This document shows positions 50,724 to 60,005 of a stretch of DNA of 64,000 nucleotides, one piece after another. The stretch's first letter is position 1, and each line of letters begins with the position of its first letter. A program made the translations under genes and the position numbers. Under the pieces are notes generated by a model. The model did not search any database, was not told where the DNA came from, and saw nothing but the letters and a program-made list of their open reading frames with translations. This DNA comes from Holophagales bacterium UBA5704. Its GTDB lineage: Bacteria > Acidobacteriota > Thermoanaerobaculia > Multivoradales > UBA5704. Location: positions 560-64,559 of the forward strand of contig DIHE01000020.1 of the NCBI GenBank assembly GCA_002420005.1, in the 5' to 3' direction.

Positions 50724-51147
50724 GCCCGGAGGATCGTAGCTACGCGCCGCGCGGAACGGCTACGAGCAAAGCCAAACAAGTTCCACCCAAAAGAGCAGGG
50801 CAGGCCCTACCCGTTCGCCTTGACGCGGCGGCCGGTGAAGGTGTCGGTGGCGATGGGATCTCCGGTGTCGGTGGAGGGATCGAACGGATCCACCCCGGTG
50901 GGATAGATCTTGCCCTGGCAGCTCGCGGAAAAGGTACGGAGATGGGGATCGAACTGGAAGACGTAGTCCACGACCGCCGCGCCCGAATAGGCGCCGCACT
51001 TAGAGCTGGCACCTGGTGTAGCTTCGCCACCGAAGGCACGCCACCACCGGCGCCGGAGTAGGGGGGCAGAACGGCCCCCTTTTCTCAGAAGCGGAGAAAC
51101 GGCGCAACGCCATCAAAGTTGCGCCGGCGCAGCTGTGGGAGGTCTTC
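50487..51147. other. Region of gene fragments and a shared repeat
   Basis: Apart from the GNAT remnant, a minus-strand tail (50807 to about 51033) reads YSGAAVVDYVFQFDPHL and STDTGDPIATDTFTGRR, then a stop at 50807. It looks like the end of a lost gene. A 29-base repeat copy lies at 50991-51020. This suggests past rearrangement. Confidence 0.45.
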
Positions 51148-52266
51148 TCAGTTTTGTGTGCTGACAGTCGTGCGTATCGTGGGATCGTACAAGAGCTGCC
51201 AGGGCGGACACGACCCGTCGGAGCCGCAAGCCCCTGTGGAGCGCCAGATCGCTCCGTCGTCGTGACGCTTGTAGAGCGAGCGGGTGCCGGCGGCGATGTG
51301 ACGGGTGCGCGTGTTTTTGTCGAGAAGCTGCCATCCCGGACACCCAGAGGCGTCGCACGCCGTGCCCGTGTAAGCCAGGATCTCGCCGTTACCGCGCAGT
51401 TGATAAAGCGTTTCGGTGTTGGTGACGATGGAGATCGCGCCCTTCTTGGTGTCGATCGGTTTCCAGCACGATGCTCCGCTGCATCGCGGTCCGGTGTAGT
51501 GCCAGATCGAGCCGTTGGTGTCGAGCTGATAAAGCGCATGAACCGCGACCCCGTTTCCCAGGCTCACGGCGGCGGTGAGCTCCTTGGTTTTGAGAGGGTT
51601 GTCCAGTTGCTGCCAGCACGAGGGGCCGCTGCAGGACGGCCCCGTGTAACGCCAGATCGTCCCATCATTGTGGCGCTTGTAGAGCGCGTGCGAGTCAGGC
51701 GTCGACCTCCCGGCTGCGATCATCTCCACGGTTGCTGGATTGTCGTCCAACTGCTGCCACCCCGGACACGACCCGTCGGGGAGGCACGGAGTGTCATTGT
51801 AGCTCCAGATCGCGCCGCTCTTGTGGCGCTTGTAGAGGTTCGCCCCAGCGGCGACGATCGACACGGTCTGCGGGTTCTTGTCGAGCAACTGCCACCCCGT
51901 GCATGACCCGCCGATGCACGGCTTGCCGGTGTAGAGCCAGATCGTCCCGTCGGTGCGGCGCTGATAGAGCGGCGGCGCCTCGGGAGGCGCCTTGAGAGGA
52001 TCCGACGCGCCGACGGGCTCCCCATCAGGGGTCGTGGGCTGCCCACCGGCGGTGATCTCCTCGGTTCTGGGGTTGTTGTCGAGCAAATACCACACCACAC
52101 ACGATTCGCCGCGACAGTTCTCGGACTTGGCGACCCAAAGATCGCCGTTGTTGTGCAGTCGATACACCGGTTGAGCCGAAAGCGCCGTCGCGGTCGCAAC
52201 GACAGTTCCTACGCCGACCGCAAGGCGAAAGACCAGGATCCTGATACATCGGATGTGGGGAAGCAT
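51148..52266 (-). CDS. Secreted seven-repeat propeller-like protein with Cys pairs
   Basis: The 372-residue protein has AAGGAGG upstream of its ATG and a signal peptide (ends TALSAQ). The rest is seven repeats of about 42 residues. The pattern is LYxRHxDGxIWxYTG, then a Cys, GxSCxxWQxLD and a final NPxTxxIxAAG. Each repeat holds one conserved Cys pair. The shape suggests a tachylectin- or tectonin-like beta-propeller of seven blades, each stapled by a disulfide, exported to the periplasm or outside. The function is unknown; sugar binding is a reasonable guess. Confidence 0.8.
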   Translation of the reverse strand: MLPHIRCIRILVFRLAVGVGTVVATATALSAQPVYRLHNNGDLWVAKSENCRGESCVVWYLLDNNPRTEEITAGGQPTTPDGEPVGASDPLKAPPEAPPLYQRRTDGTIWLYTGKPCIGGSCTGWQLLDKNPQTVSIVAAGANLYKRHKSGAIWSYNDTPCLPDGSCPGWQQLDDNPATVEMIAAGRSTPDSHALYKRHNDGTIWRYTGPSCSGPSCWQQLDNPLKTKELTAAVSLGNGVAVHALYQLDTNGSIWHYTGPRCSGASCWKPIDTKKGAISIVTNTETLYQLRGNGEILAYTGTACDASGCPGWQLLDKNTRTRHIAAGTRSLYKRHDDGAIWRSTGACGSDGSCPPWQLLYDPTIRTTVSTQN

Positions 52267-52548
52267 GATTCCTCCTTGATAACCCGCGCAAGCAGTTTTG
52301 CGTGCTCGCGGAGATGGTGACGACTCCACTACGATGCATGTACATTATACAACGAATACACCGATAGGCGAGGACGGCAATGCCCTCGGCCGGGGCCACC
52401 GAAGCCCGGAGCGCTCTCGCGCGCCTCTGGCGTGAAGGTATCTGACGGCTGAGGAACACGCGATCAGTAAAGCCTACCTGGAGGAAGACTGGCCGGGGTT
52501 ACGCGCCGCGTGGAAGGACAACCCACGCCTGGGTAACGGCGACGCGCC
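52267..52548. other. Intergenic region with a TATAAT promoter for the propeller gene
   Basis: On the minus strand TATAAT (52349-52344) lies about 78 bp before the propeller ATG at 52266. No good -35 box is visible. The region has no gene; a fragment near 52440-52548 on the plus strand has a weak coding look. Confidence 0.5.
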
Positions 52549-54018
52549 TCAGCCCGGCGCCGCCTGCAGAGCCGGCGCCGGGGCGCTCGCGGCGCCTCGG
52601 CCGCGGTTCGGCAGGTCGAAGCCGAAGTAGCTCTCCGCGTTGCGGAAGCAGACGTCCTCGACCAGGGCTCCGACCAGGTCGAAGTCCCGCGGCAGGAGCC
52701 CGTTCGCCATCTCGCCGCCGAGCAGGTTGCAGAGGATGCGCCGGAAATACTCGTGCCGGGTGAACGACAGGAACGAGCGGCTGTCGGCGACCATTCCAAC
52801 GAACCGGCGCAGCGAGCCGATCTGGGAGAGGGCTTCGAGCTGACGCTCGATCCCGTTCTTCTGGTCGAGGAACCACCAGGCCGGGCCGAGCTGCATCTTC
52901 CCCGGCACCGAGCCGTCCTCGAAGCAGGCGAGCAGCGAGGCGAGCATCTCGTTGTCGCGCGGGTTCACGTTGTAGAGGATGGTCCGCGGCAGGTCGCCGG
53001 CGGAATGGAGCGCGTTCAGGAACCCGGCCAGGGGCTCGGCGTAGGAACGGTCTCCCATCGAGTCGTACCCGGAGTCGGGACCGAGGGCGGCGAACATCGC
53101 GCTGTTGTTGTCCCGCATGGCGCCGATGCGCACCTGCATCGTCCAGCCCTTTTCGCGATAGAGCCGCCCCATCTGGAGGAGCAGCGCCGTCGCCAACCGG
53201 TCGCGTTCGGCCTCCGCGAGAGCGGTTCCGGAGCGGAGACGGTCGAAGCTCGTCCGGACCTCCTGCGCCGAGGCCGGCGCGAAGAGGCCGGTGGCGAGGG
53301 CGTGGTCCGCCAGCCGGCAGCCCGCCGCATGGAAGACGGCGCAACGCACGGCCAACGCCGCGACGAGGTCGTCGAAGCGCGCGATCTCCACGCCGGCGAC
53401 GGCGCCAAGCTCGTCCACGTAGCGGTTCCAGAGGCCGGGGTCGGCGAGCGCCAGGACCCGGCCGGGACGCCAGGTGGGGAGGATGCGGGCGCCGAACGTC
53501 GGGTCGGCGGCGAGCGCCTTGTGGTGCTCCAGCGCATCGACCGGATCGTCCGAGGTGCAGACGGCCAGGACGTTGCTCTTCTCGATCAGCGAGCGCACCG
53601 AAAGCCCGTCGCGAAAGACCGCCGTGGTGCGCTTCCACACCTCGTCGGCGGTCGCGGGGCCGAGCAGCAGGTCGTCGATCTGGAAGTAGCGGGCCAGCTC
53701 CAGGTGGCACCAGTGGTAGAGGGGATTGCGCAGGAGGTACGGCAAGGTGCTCGCGAAGGCGTCGAACTTCTCGCGATCGGTCGCGTCGCCGGTGCAGAAG
53801 CGCTCGGGGATGCCGTTGGCGCGCATCTGGCGCCACTTGTAGTGGTCGCCGTTGAGCCAGACCTGGCTGATGTTCTCCCAGCGGCGGTCGGCGGCGATCT
53901 CGGCCGGCGGCAGATGGGTGTGGTAGTCGATGATCGGCTGTCCGGCCGCGTAGTCGTGGTAAAGGCGGACCGCCTCGTCGCTGTGCAGCAGGAACTTTTC
54001 GTGAATCAGGCGGCTCAT
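52549..54018 (-). CDS. uxaC: Glucuronate isomerase (uronate isomerase)
   Basis: The 489-residue enzyme shows PIIDYHTHLPP (metal His pair), DHYKWRQMRANGI, VCTSDDPVDALE and WFLDQKNGIERQLEALSQIG. ADSRSFLSFTRHEYFRRIL is close to the family C-terminal signature. It isomerises D-galacturonate to tagaturonate or D-glucuronate to fructuronate in the cytoplasm. It is the last gene of the operon with the KDPG aldolase; its ATG overlaps the aldolase stop (ATGA). A 23-residue Ala/Pro-rich C-terminal tail is unusual. Confidence 0.93.
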   Translation of the reverse strand: MSRLIHEKFLLHSDEAVRLYHDYAAGQPIIDYHTHLPPAEIAADRRWENISQVWLNGDHYKWRQMRANGIPERFCTGDATDREKFDAFASTLPYLLRNPLYHWCHLELARYFQIDDLLLGPATADEVWKRTTAVFRDGLSVRSLIEKSNVLAVCTSDDPVDALEHHKALAADPTFGARILPTWRPGRVLALADPGLWNRYVDELGAVAGVEIARFDDLVAALAVRCAVFHAAGCRLADHALATGLFAPASAQEVRTSFDRLRSGTALAEAERDRLATALLLQMGRLYREKGWTMQVRIGAMRDNNSAMFAALGPDSGYDSMGDRSYAEPLAGFLNALHSAGDLPRTILYNVNPRDNEMLASLLACFEDGSVPGKMQLGPAWWFLDQKNGIERQLEALSQIGSLRRFVGMVADSRSFLSFTRHEYFRRILCNLLGGEMANGLLPRDFDLVGALVEDVCFRNAESYFGFDLPNRGRGAASAPAPALQAAPG

Positions 54019-54665
54019 GGTGCAACCTCCCTCGCCCGAGACAGAGCCTCCCGGGTCTGCTGAGTGATGGCATTCCATTGCTTCTCGGCGATCTGGCGCT
54101 TGCTCGCGAGCCAGGAGCCGCCCACGGCAAACACCTGGGGCAGGGAGAGGTACTCCTTCATGTTGTCCACGGAGACGCCTCCCGTCGGGCAGAAGCGGAT
54201 GCCGAGGGACTCGTACGGCCCGGCCAGGGCGCGCAGCATGTTCGGCCCGCCGGCCGCTTCGGCCGGGAAGAACTTCAGCAGGGTGCAGCCGTGGCCGTAG
54301 GCCGCCTCGATCTCGGACGGCGTGACCACGCCGGGCAGGAACGGCACGCCGGCCTCCGCGAAGAGGCGCACGGTCTGCGGGTTGAACCCCGGAGCCACGC
54401 CGAACGAGACGCCGAGATCCAGGCACCGCAGGGCCTGCTCGCGCGTGACCACGGTGCCGGCCCCCACGAGCATCTCCGGGAACCGGCGCAGGATGCGCCC
54501 CAGCGCCGCCTCCGCCGCGGCGGTCCGCAAGGTCACCTCGATCAGATCGAGCCCGCCCGCGAGGAGGGCCTCGGCCAGCGGCTCGGCGTCGTTCTCATCG
54601 TCGATCACGATCACCGGGATCACCGGCCGCCGCGTCAGCTTCTCCATCGAGCTCAGAGGGCTCAT
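54015..54665 (-). CDS. eda: KDPG/4-hydroxy-2-oxoglutarate aldolase
   Basis: The 216-residue class I aldolase has the Glu in DLIEVTLRT, GAGTVVTREQAL, FGVAPGFNP, LLKFFPAEAAGG with the Schiff-base Lys, and PTGGVSVDNM. It splits KDPG into pyruvate and glyceraldehyde-3-phosphate, the last step of uronate breakdown here. The ATG at 54665 overlaps the kinase stop. A second in-frame ATG at 54647 is possible. Confidence 0.92.
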   Translation of the reverse strand: MSPLSSMEKLTRRPVIPVIVIDDENDAEPLAEALLAGGLDLIEVTLRTAAAEAALGRILRRFPEMLVGAGTVVTREQALRCLDLGVSFGVAPGFNPQTVRLFAEAGVPFLPGVVTPSEIEAAYGHGCTLLKFFPAEAAGGPNMLRALAGPYESLGIRFCPTGGVSVDNMKEYLSLPQVFAVGGSWLASKRQIAEKQWNAITQQTREALSRAREVAP

Positions 54666-55762
54666 CGGTCCACCCTGGCGCCACCGCCGCGGACGAGCTT
54701 CTGCACCTCGGCGAGCGAGGCCATCGTGGTGTCTCCCGGCGTGGTCATCGCCAAGGCGCCGTGGGCGGCACCGTATTCCACCGCGAGAGCCGGGTCGCCC
54801 AGCTCCAGGAGGCCGTAGATGAACCCGGAGGCGAAGCTGTCGCCGCCGCCGACGCGGTCGAGGATCTCCAGATCCGGCCGGTGGGTGGCGGTGTAGAACG
54901 CGCCGTCGCACCAGCAGATGGCGCCCCAGTCGTTGCGGGTGGCGCTCTTGACGGCGCGCAGCGTCGCCGCCACGGCCTTGAGGTTCGGGTAGGTCGCCAC
55001 CGCGGTCCCGATCATGCTGCGAAATCCGCTCACCTCCAGATCGAGCAGGCCCGCGTCCACGCCTTCCACCTCCAGCCCCAGGCACGCCGTGAAGTCCTCC
55101 TCGTTGCCGAGGATCACGTCGAGCGACGGCGCAATGGCGCGGTTCACCTCGCGGCAGCGGTCGAGGCCCCCGTAGGCACCCCAGAGGGAGGGCCGGTAGT
55201 TGAGATCGTAGGAGACCACGGTGCCGTGCTTCTTGGCGATCCGTGCCGCCTCGATGACCACGTCGCCGGTGGTCTCCGAAAGCGCCGCGAAGATGCCTCC
55301 GGTGTGGAACCAGCGGACGCCGAGCTTGCCGAAGACGTGCTCCCAGTCGACGTCCCCCGCGCGGAGCTGGGAGGCGGCGCTGTGGCCCCGGTCGGAGCAG
55401 CCGACGGCACCGCGAATCCCGAAGCCCCGCTCGGTGAAGTTCAACCCGTTGCGCACCGAGCGCCCGATGCCGTCCGACGGCACCCAGCGGACCAGGGACG
55501 TGTCCACCCCTCCCTGCAACATCAGGTCTTCGAGCAGGAGACCCACCTCGTTGCGCACGACGGCGGTGACCACCGCCGCCCGCTGGCCGAAGCAGCGCCG
55601 CAGACCGCGGGCCACGTTGTACTCGCCGCCGCCTTCCCACACCCGGAAGTGACGGGTGGTGCGGATCCTGCCCTCGCCCGGATCGAGGCGCAGCATGACC
55701 TCGCCCAGGGACAGGACGTCGAACGCACACGCTTCTTTGGGTCTGAGCTCAAGACGGGACAC
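54662..55762 (-). CDS. kdgK: 2-keto-3-deoxygluconate kinase (PfkB family)
   Basis: The 366-residue protein has the PfkB opening LSLGEVMLRLDPGEGRI, EGGGEYNVARGLRRCFG and RVGGGDSFASGFIYGLLE, which holds the catalytic Asp. It phosphorylates KDG, the common product of the galacturonate and unsaturated-uronate routes, to KDPG. Its ATG region overlaps the LacI stop by 14 bp and the downstream aldolase start overlaps its stop, so all are one operon. Confidence 0.9.
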   Translation of the reverse strand: MSRLELRPKEACAFDVLSLGEVMLRLDPGEGRIRTTRHFRVWEGGGEYNVARGLRRCFGQRAAVVTAVVRNEVGLLLEDLMLQGGVDTSLVRWVPSDGIGRSVRNGLNFTERGFGIRGAVGCSDRGHSAASQLRAGDVDWEHVFGKLGVRWFHTGGIFAALSETTGDVVIEAARIAKKHGTVVSYDLNYRPSLWGAYGGLDRCREVNRAIAPSLDVILGNEEDFTACLGLEVEGVDAGLLDLEVSGFRSMIGTAVATYPNLKAVAATLRAVKSATRNDWGAICWCDGAFYTATHRPDLEILDRVGGGDSFASGFIYGLLELGDPALAVEYGAAHGALAMTTPGDTTMASLAEVQKLVRGGGARVDR

Positions 55763-56819
55763 GCGCGCCTCCCTCCGTCATCCGGGCCGCCGGGTCGATC
55801 GCTCGCGTCGAAGCACGGATGATCAGCTCCGGATCCAGGAAGACACCCAGCCGGGCGTCGTGGGTTCGATCTTCGATGGCGGCGATGAGCTTGCCGGCCG
55901 CCAGCCGCGCCATCGCCCGCACCGGCCGCCGAATCGTGGTGAGCGCCGGCCGGATCCGTGTGGCCAGCGCACTGTCGTCGAATCCCGCCACCGACAGGTC
56001 CCGGGGCACGGAGAGACCCATCTCCGTGGCGGTCTGGATCACTCCCGCCGCCATGTCGTCGTTGCTGGCGAAGATGGCCGTCGGCGGCTCGGGCTGCGCC
56101 AGGAGCTGCCGGGCGCACTCGATCCCCGATTCGAACGAGTACGCCCCCTGGACGATCATCTCCTCGCGGACGGCGCATCCGAGCCGCTCCAGCGCGTCGC
56201 TGAAGCCTTCGAGCCGCTCGCGCGTCGAGCGCCGGCCGGCCGGCCCGGTGATGTAACCGATCCGCCGGTGCCCGAGCCCGACCAGGTATTCGGCCATCTC
56301 GGCCACCGCCGACCGCTCGTTGGAGACCACGACACGATCCGAGGTGTCGAGCGCGACGGACGCCAGCCGCACGTACGGAACCTTCTCCTGGGCGAGCGCG
56401 CCGAACAGGTTGTGGTCCTCGGAGAGCGGTGGCAGCACGATGACGCCGTCCAGCTTCGAGCGCTTCACCGAGCCCACCACCTCGCTGCACAGCTCGTCCG
56501 TCTCGCCGCAGGGATGGATGACGAGCTCGTAGCCAAGCTCGCGGCACACGTTCAACACCCCGCGCTGTGCCTCGTCGATGAACAGAGCGTCCGGATTGTC
56601 GTAGATCAACCCGAGCAGGTAGGAGCGCCCGCCGGCCAGGCCGCGCGCCCGCGCATTCGGCCGGTAGCTCTGTGCATCGATGACCCGCTGGACCTTCTCG
56701 CGCGTCGCCTCGCCCACCTTCGACGACCGGTTGATCACCCGGGAGACGGTGCGGTTCGAGACGCCCGAAAGCTGGGCGATGTCGCTGATCGTCGAAGGTT
56801 GTTTGTGCTCGTCGCTCAT
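55749..56819 (-). CDS. LacI-family transcriptional regulator, likely of the pectin locus
   Basis: The 356-residue protein has an N-terminal HTH (TISDIAQLSGVSNRTVSRVI) with the hinge helix NARARGLAGGRS. A periplasmic-binding-like sensor domain follows (LIYDNPDALF, IFASNDDMAAGVIQTATEMG and DLSVAGFDDSALATRIRPAL). It lies 8 bp after the TonB receptor and before kdgK. It probably represses the pectin genes and responds to KDG or a related sugar acid. A matching palindrome TGCCATCGATGGCA lies at 59809-59822. Confidence 0.9.
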   Translation of the reverse strand: MSDEHKQPSTISDIAQLSGVSNRTVSRVINRSSKVGEATREKVQRVIDAQSYRPNARARGLAGGRSYLLGLIYDNPDALFIDEAQRGVLNVCRELGYELVIHPCGETDELCSEVVGSVKRSKLDGVIVLPPLSEDHNLFGALAQEKVPYVRLASVALDTSDRVVVSNERSAVAEMAEYLVGLGHRRIGYITGPAGRRSTRERLEGFSDALERLGCAVREEMIVQGAYSFESGIECARQLLAQPEPPTAIFASNDDMAAGVIQTATEMGLSVPRDLSVAGFDDSALATRIRPALTTIRRPVRAMARLAAGKLIAAIEDRTHDARLGVFLDPELIIRASTRAIDPAARMTEGGARVPS

Positions 56820-56827
56820 CGTGTGAC

Positions 56828-59656
56828 TCAGTAGTTCCAGCGCACCCCCAGGAAATACTGGCGGCCCGAGTAGTTTATCTCGCGGATCAGATCCATCGTC
56901 CCGTCGCCGGTGGTGTACAGCCGCTCCGCCTCGTCGGTGAGATTGATCCCCTCCAGGGTCACCGAGAAGCGCTTGAAGAGGTGCACGTAGGCGCTCATGT
57001 CCCAGCGGATCGGGCCGGTCGTGGCCTCGGAGATGTTGCCGTTCGCGCCGAGGTTGTTGGTGACGTAGTCGTCCCGGTTGTTCACCGACACGCGCGTTCC
57101 CCACCGCGGCATTTCGTAGAAGAGGGTGCCGTTCCAGGAGTGGTTGGACATCCCTTGCAGCGGCACCGTGACCTTGCGGCCACTGCGGACCACCGTGGTC
57201 TCGGCATCGACGTAGGAGTAGTTGCCGTTGAAGCCGAAGTAGCTCCAGAAGCCGGGCAGGCTCGAGAAGCTCTGCTGGTACCCGATCTCGAAGCCTTGCA
57301 GCTCCGTGCCGTCGGAGTTGGCGGCGGTGCTGTAGGTCCAGATCAGGCTCGGATCGAGGAGCTGCGGCTGGGTCGGGAAGACGGCGGCCACGGCGGCGCG
57401 GTCTTCCGGGCGCAGCGGCTCCTGGGTCGTCGGGAAGGTGATGAAGCTGTCGATATCCTTATAGAAGAGAGCCACTCCCAGCACGGCCTTTTCGGTGAAG
57501 TACCACTCCGCACCGAGGTCGACGTTGTTCGACCGCAGGGGCTCCAGCTGCGAGTTGCCGCCGGTCACCGTCAGGTTGGTGTTCCCGTAGGCCTTGACGG
57601 GCGCCAGGTTGGCGAGGGAGGGCCGGGTCATCGTGCGGCTCACCCCGGCGCGCAGCACAAGCTCCGGCGTGGCGTCGAACGCGACGTTCAACGACGGCAG
57701 GAAGTCCGCATAGTCGTTCGTCTCGGTGTTGCTGAGCGTGCTCGACAGCCAGCCCTGGCCCTCGGTCCGGGTGTCCACGTAGCGCGTGCCCAGGTTGAAG
57801 CGGAGGCCATGCTCCTTGAGCAGGGTCACCCAGTTGTATTCGCCATAGACGCCCGCCGTCTCCTCGGTGACGACCCAGGTCGCCCGGCCCGGGCCGCGGA
57901 AAGGCTGGAAGGCCGATCCGAAGCTGAAGGCGTCCTTGGCGCGCGGGAAGTCGAGCACCAGGAAGCGCAGATCGGTGGCGCTGCCGAACCCGCCGACGTC
58001 TTCGAACTGGAAGACCTTGCTGATCGACGAGAGGGACACGTTCGGCGGCGTCGCGGTCTGCTGGAAGACCCGGCTGTCCACCTCGCGATCGTTGTAGATC
58101 GCGCCGAAGCGCAGACTGTGCCCGATGGCGGGGTACCAGTCGAGATCGAGCCGCGCGGTGTCGTTCGTGCGGTCGACCAGGTTCTTCTGCAGCAGCCCGT
58201 CGCCCTGCACCACGAAATTGGCCGGGTTGGTGGTGTCGATGTTGTAGTTGATGAGGGCGACGTCGGGATTGCGCGTGAAGTCGTAGGAGAACCCGATGTT
58301 GGGATCGGTGGTCTCGATGTTGACCCGGAAGAGGAGGTCCTCGTACTCGGACGTGGCACGACCGAGCATGCCGCTCAGGGTCATGTTCTCGCTGATGTCG
58401 TAGTCGAAGTCAGCCGTCAACTGGTCGAACGTCGTCGTGTCCTCGGTCTGGCGGCTCTCCGTCCGCAGGGCGACACCCTTGAAGGTGCCGGCGATGGCCA
58501 CCTGTCCGTTCCCTTCCGGGGCCACGGTGACGTCGATCGGGGTGATGCTGTTGAAGCCCCAGGGGCCGAGACGGCGGAACTGGGCGAACGAGTTGTAGCT
58601 GGTCGTCTTCGCCTCGAACTTCGAATACACCGCGTTCAAGCCGATGTCCAGCCCTTCGGTCGGCCGGAACTGGAGCGAGCTCGCCAGGCCCGTGCGTTCC
58701 TGGTCGTGGCGGAAGCTGTCCTGGCGGGGCAGACGCGGGTACCACAGCGACTGGAGCTGCTGGTTGCTCAGCGTCGTCTCGTTCCCCTTGAAATTCGCAT
58801 CCGGCCTCTGCCAGCGGACGGTGCCGAAACCGTCCTGCCAGGAGTTGCGGTCCATCTGCGCCGCGGAGATCATGAAGCCCACGGTCTTCGCCTTGTTCGC
58901 CATCGAATAGGTCGCCGTGAACCGCGGATCCGACTCCTCCGACAGGTCGTTGTAGCCCGACTGGATCTGGACGGACGCCTGCGCGTTCGGGCTGTCCAGC
59001 GGGCTCGCCGTGTGCAGCTGAACGGCGCCGGCCACGCCGCCCTCCTCGATCGAGGCCACCAACGACTTGTCGACGTCGATGCGCGAGAAGAGCTCGGCGG
59101 GGAAGACGTTGAAGTCGAAGGCCCGGCCGCGGTTGATCGCGCCGGAGCTGTCGAGGCCACCGGTCGAGGCCGGCACCTCCATGCCGTTGAGCGTGACCTG
59201 GGTGAACTCCGCGCCCAGACCCCGCAGGGAGAGCTGGCGCCCCTCGCCACCCTCGCGGACGATCGTCACGCCCGGCAAACGCTGGATGGCCTCCGCCAGG
59301 TTCAGGTCCGGCATCTTGCCGATGTCCTCGGTCACGATGCTCTCCCGGGTATTGACCGCATCCCGCTTGAGGGTCACGGACTCCTCCAGGGCCTGGCGAT
59401 AACCCGTGACGTCGATGGTCTCCGAGATCGCGAGATCTTCGGCCGTGGGCTCTTCCCCCTCGGCGGCCGGCTCGCCTTCGACGGCGTTCTCGCCTTCGGC
59501 GGCCTCGGGCTGCTGCACCTTGTTCTCTTCTTCCTGCGGCGCCTTCTCCTGGCCGGCGTCCTGTGCCAGGGCCGGTTGATACCCGCCGAGGACGATGAGG
59601 AGGGCGGCCAGGAGCGCGCCTCTTGACCAGCTTGAGCGGGTCGACGGACTGAGCAT
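56828..59656 (-). CDS. TonB-dependent receptor (Xanthomonas/Caulobacter type), probable pectin oligosaccharide uptake
   Basis: The 942-residue protein has AAAGGAGG upstream and a signal peptide that ends PALAQ. An acidic Glu-rich linker (35-75) is followed by the plug domain (about 90-215: EDIGKMPDLNLAEAIQRLPG, RQLSLRGLGAEFTQVTLNG), typical of the TonB-Xanth-Caul group. A large barrel ends YFLGVRWNY. This group takes up oligosaccharides, and its position before lacI, kdgK, eda and uxaC points to pectin fragments. Confidence 0.9.
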   Translation of the reverse strand: MLSPSTRSSWSRGALLAALLIVLGGYQPALAQDAGQEKAPQEEENKVQQPEAAEGENAVEGEPAAEGEEPTAEDLAISETIDVTGYRQALEESVTLKRDAVNTRESIVTEDIGKMPDLNLAEAIQRLPGVTIVREGGEGRQLSLRGLGAEFTQVTLNGMEVPASTGGLDSSGAINRGRAFDFNVFPAELFSRIDVDKSLVASIEEGGVAGAVQLHTASPLDSPNAQASVQIQSGYNDLSEESDPRFTATYSMANKAKTVGFMISAAQMDRNSWQDGFGTVRWQRPDANFKGNETTLSNQQLQSLWYPRLPRQDSFRHDQERTGLASSLQFRPTEGLDIGLNAVYSKFEAKTTSYNSFAQFRRLGPWGFNSITPIDVTVAPEGNGQVAIAGTFKGVALRTESRQTEDTTTFDQLTADFDYDISENMTLSGMLGRATSEYEDLLFRVNIETTDPNIGFSYDFTRNPDVALINYNIDTTNPANFVVQGDGLLQKNLVDRTNDTARLDLDWYPAIGHSLRFGAIYNDREVDSRVFQQTATPPNVSLSSISKVFQFEDVGGFGSATDLRFLVLDFPRAKDAFSFGSAFQPFRGPGRATWVVTEETAGVYGEYNWVTLLKEHGLRFNLGTRYVDTRTEGQGWLSSTLSNTETNDYADFLPSLNVAFDATPELVLRAGVSRTMTRPSLANLAPVKAYGNTNLTVTGGNSQLEPLRSNNVDLGAEWYFTEKAVLGVALFYKDIDSFITFPTTQEPLRPEDRAAVAAVFPTQPQLLDPSLIWTYSTAANSDGTELQGFEIGYQQSFSSLPGFWSYFGFNGNYSYVDAETTVVRSGRKVTVPLQGMSNHSWNGTLFYEMPRWGTRVSVNNRDDYVTNNLGANGNISEATTGPIRWDMSAYVHLFKRFSVTLEGINLTDEAERLYTTGDGTMDLIREINYSGRQYFLGVRWNY

Positions 59657-60005
59657 ACTTTCCTCCTTTCGCTGAAATCCCTTCCAGTGACCAGGTCGTA
59701 GCGGCTGAATCCGCCGGTTCTTCCAAGCTTCAGGGCAGCCTGATCCCGGGCATTGCTTGCGCTGGCAGGCAGTATGAACCAGGTCGGTTCGGCGTGGCAA
59801 GAGGTGAATGCCATCGATGGCAACACTCGGCGGAGCGACGAGCGGCGGTCTCCCGCCAAATCATTGACAAAAAAGATGGTTCTTCGAATGTCTCCAACCG
59901 GCCGAGCCGGCAATGAAGGGCGCCGATCGGACGGCCTTCGGTCCATCCGGCCGATTCTTTGTGCCACCGGTGGCCAAACGCGACGGAGTTGGCTACAATG
60001 CCTCC
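59657..60005. promoter_or_regulatory. Divergent regulatory region of the pectin operons
   Basis: For the minus operon, TTGCCA (59800-59795) and CATACT (59776-59771) are 18 bp apart. GAACC-N5-GGTTC (59776-59790) lies between them. The perfect palindrome TGCCATCGATGGCA (59809-59822) lies 8 bp upstream of the -35 and has the central CG of LacI-family operators. For the plus operon, TACAAT (59994-59999) is 6 bases before the GH28 ATG; TGGCCA lies 17 bp upstream. Confidence 0.6.

Noticed and set aside
52440..52548. Plus-strand fragment that looks like part of a protein (EEHAISKAYLEEDWPGL)
   Set aside because: It is too short, without a start, and ends in the uxaC gene; at most a remnant.
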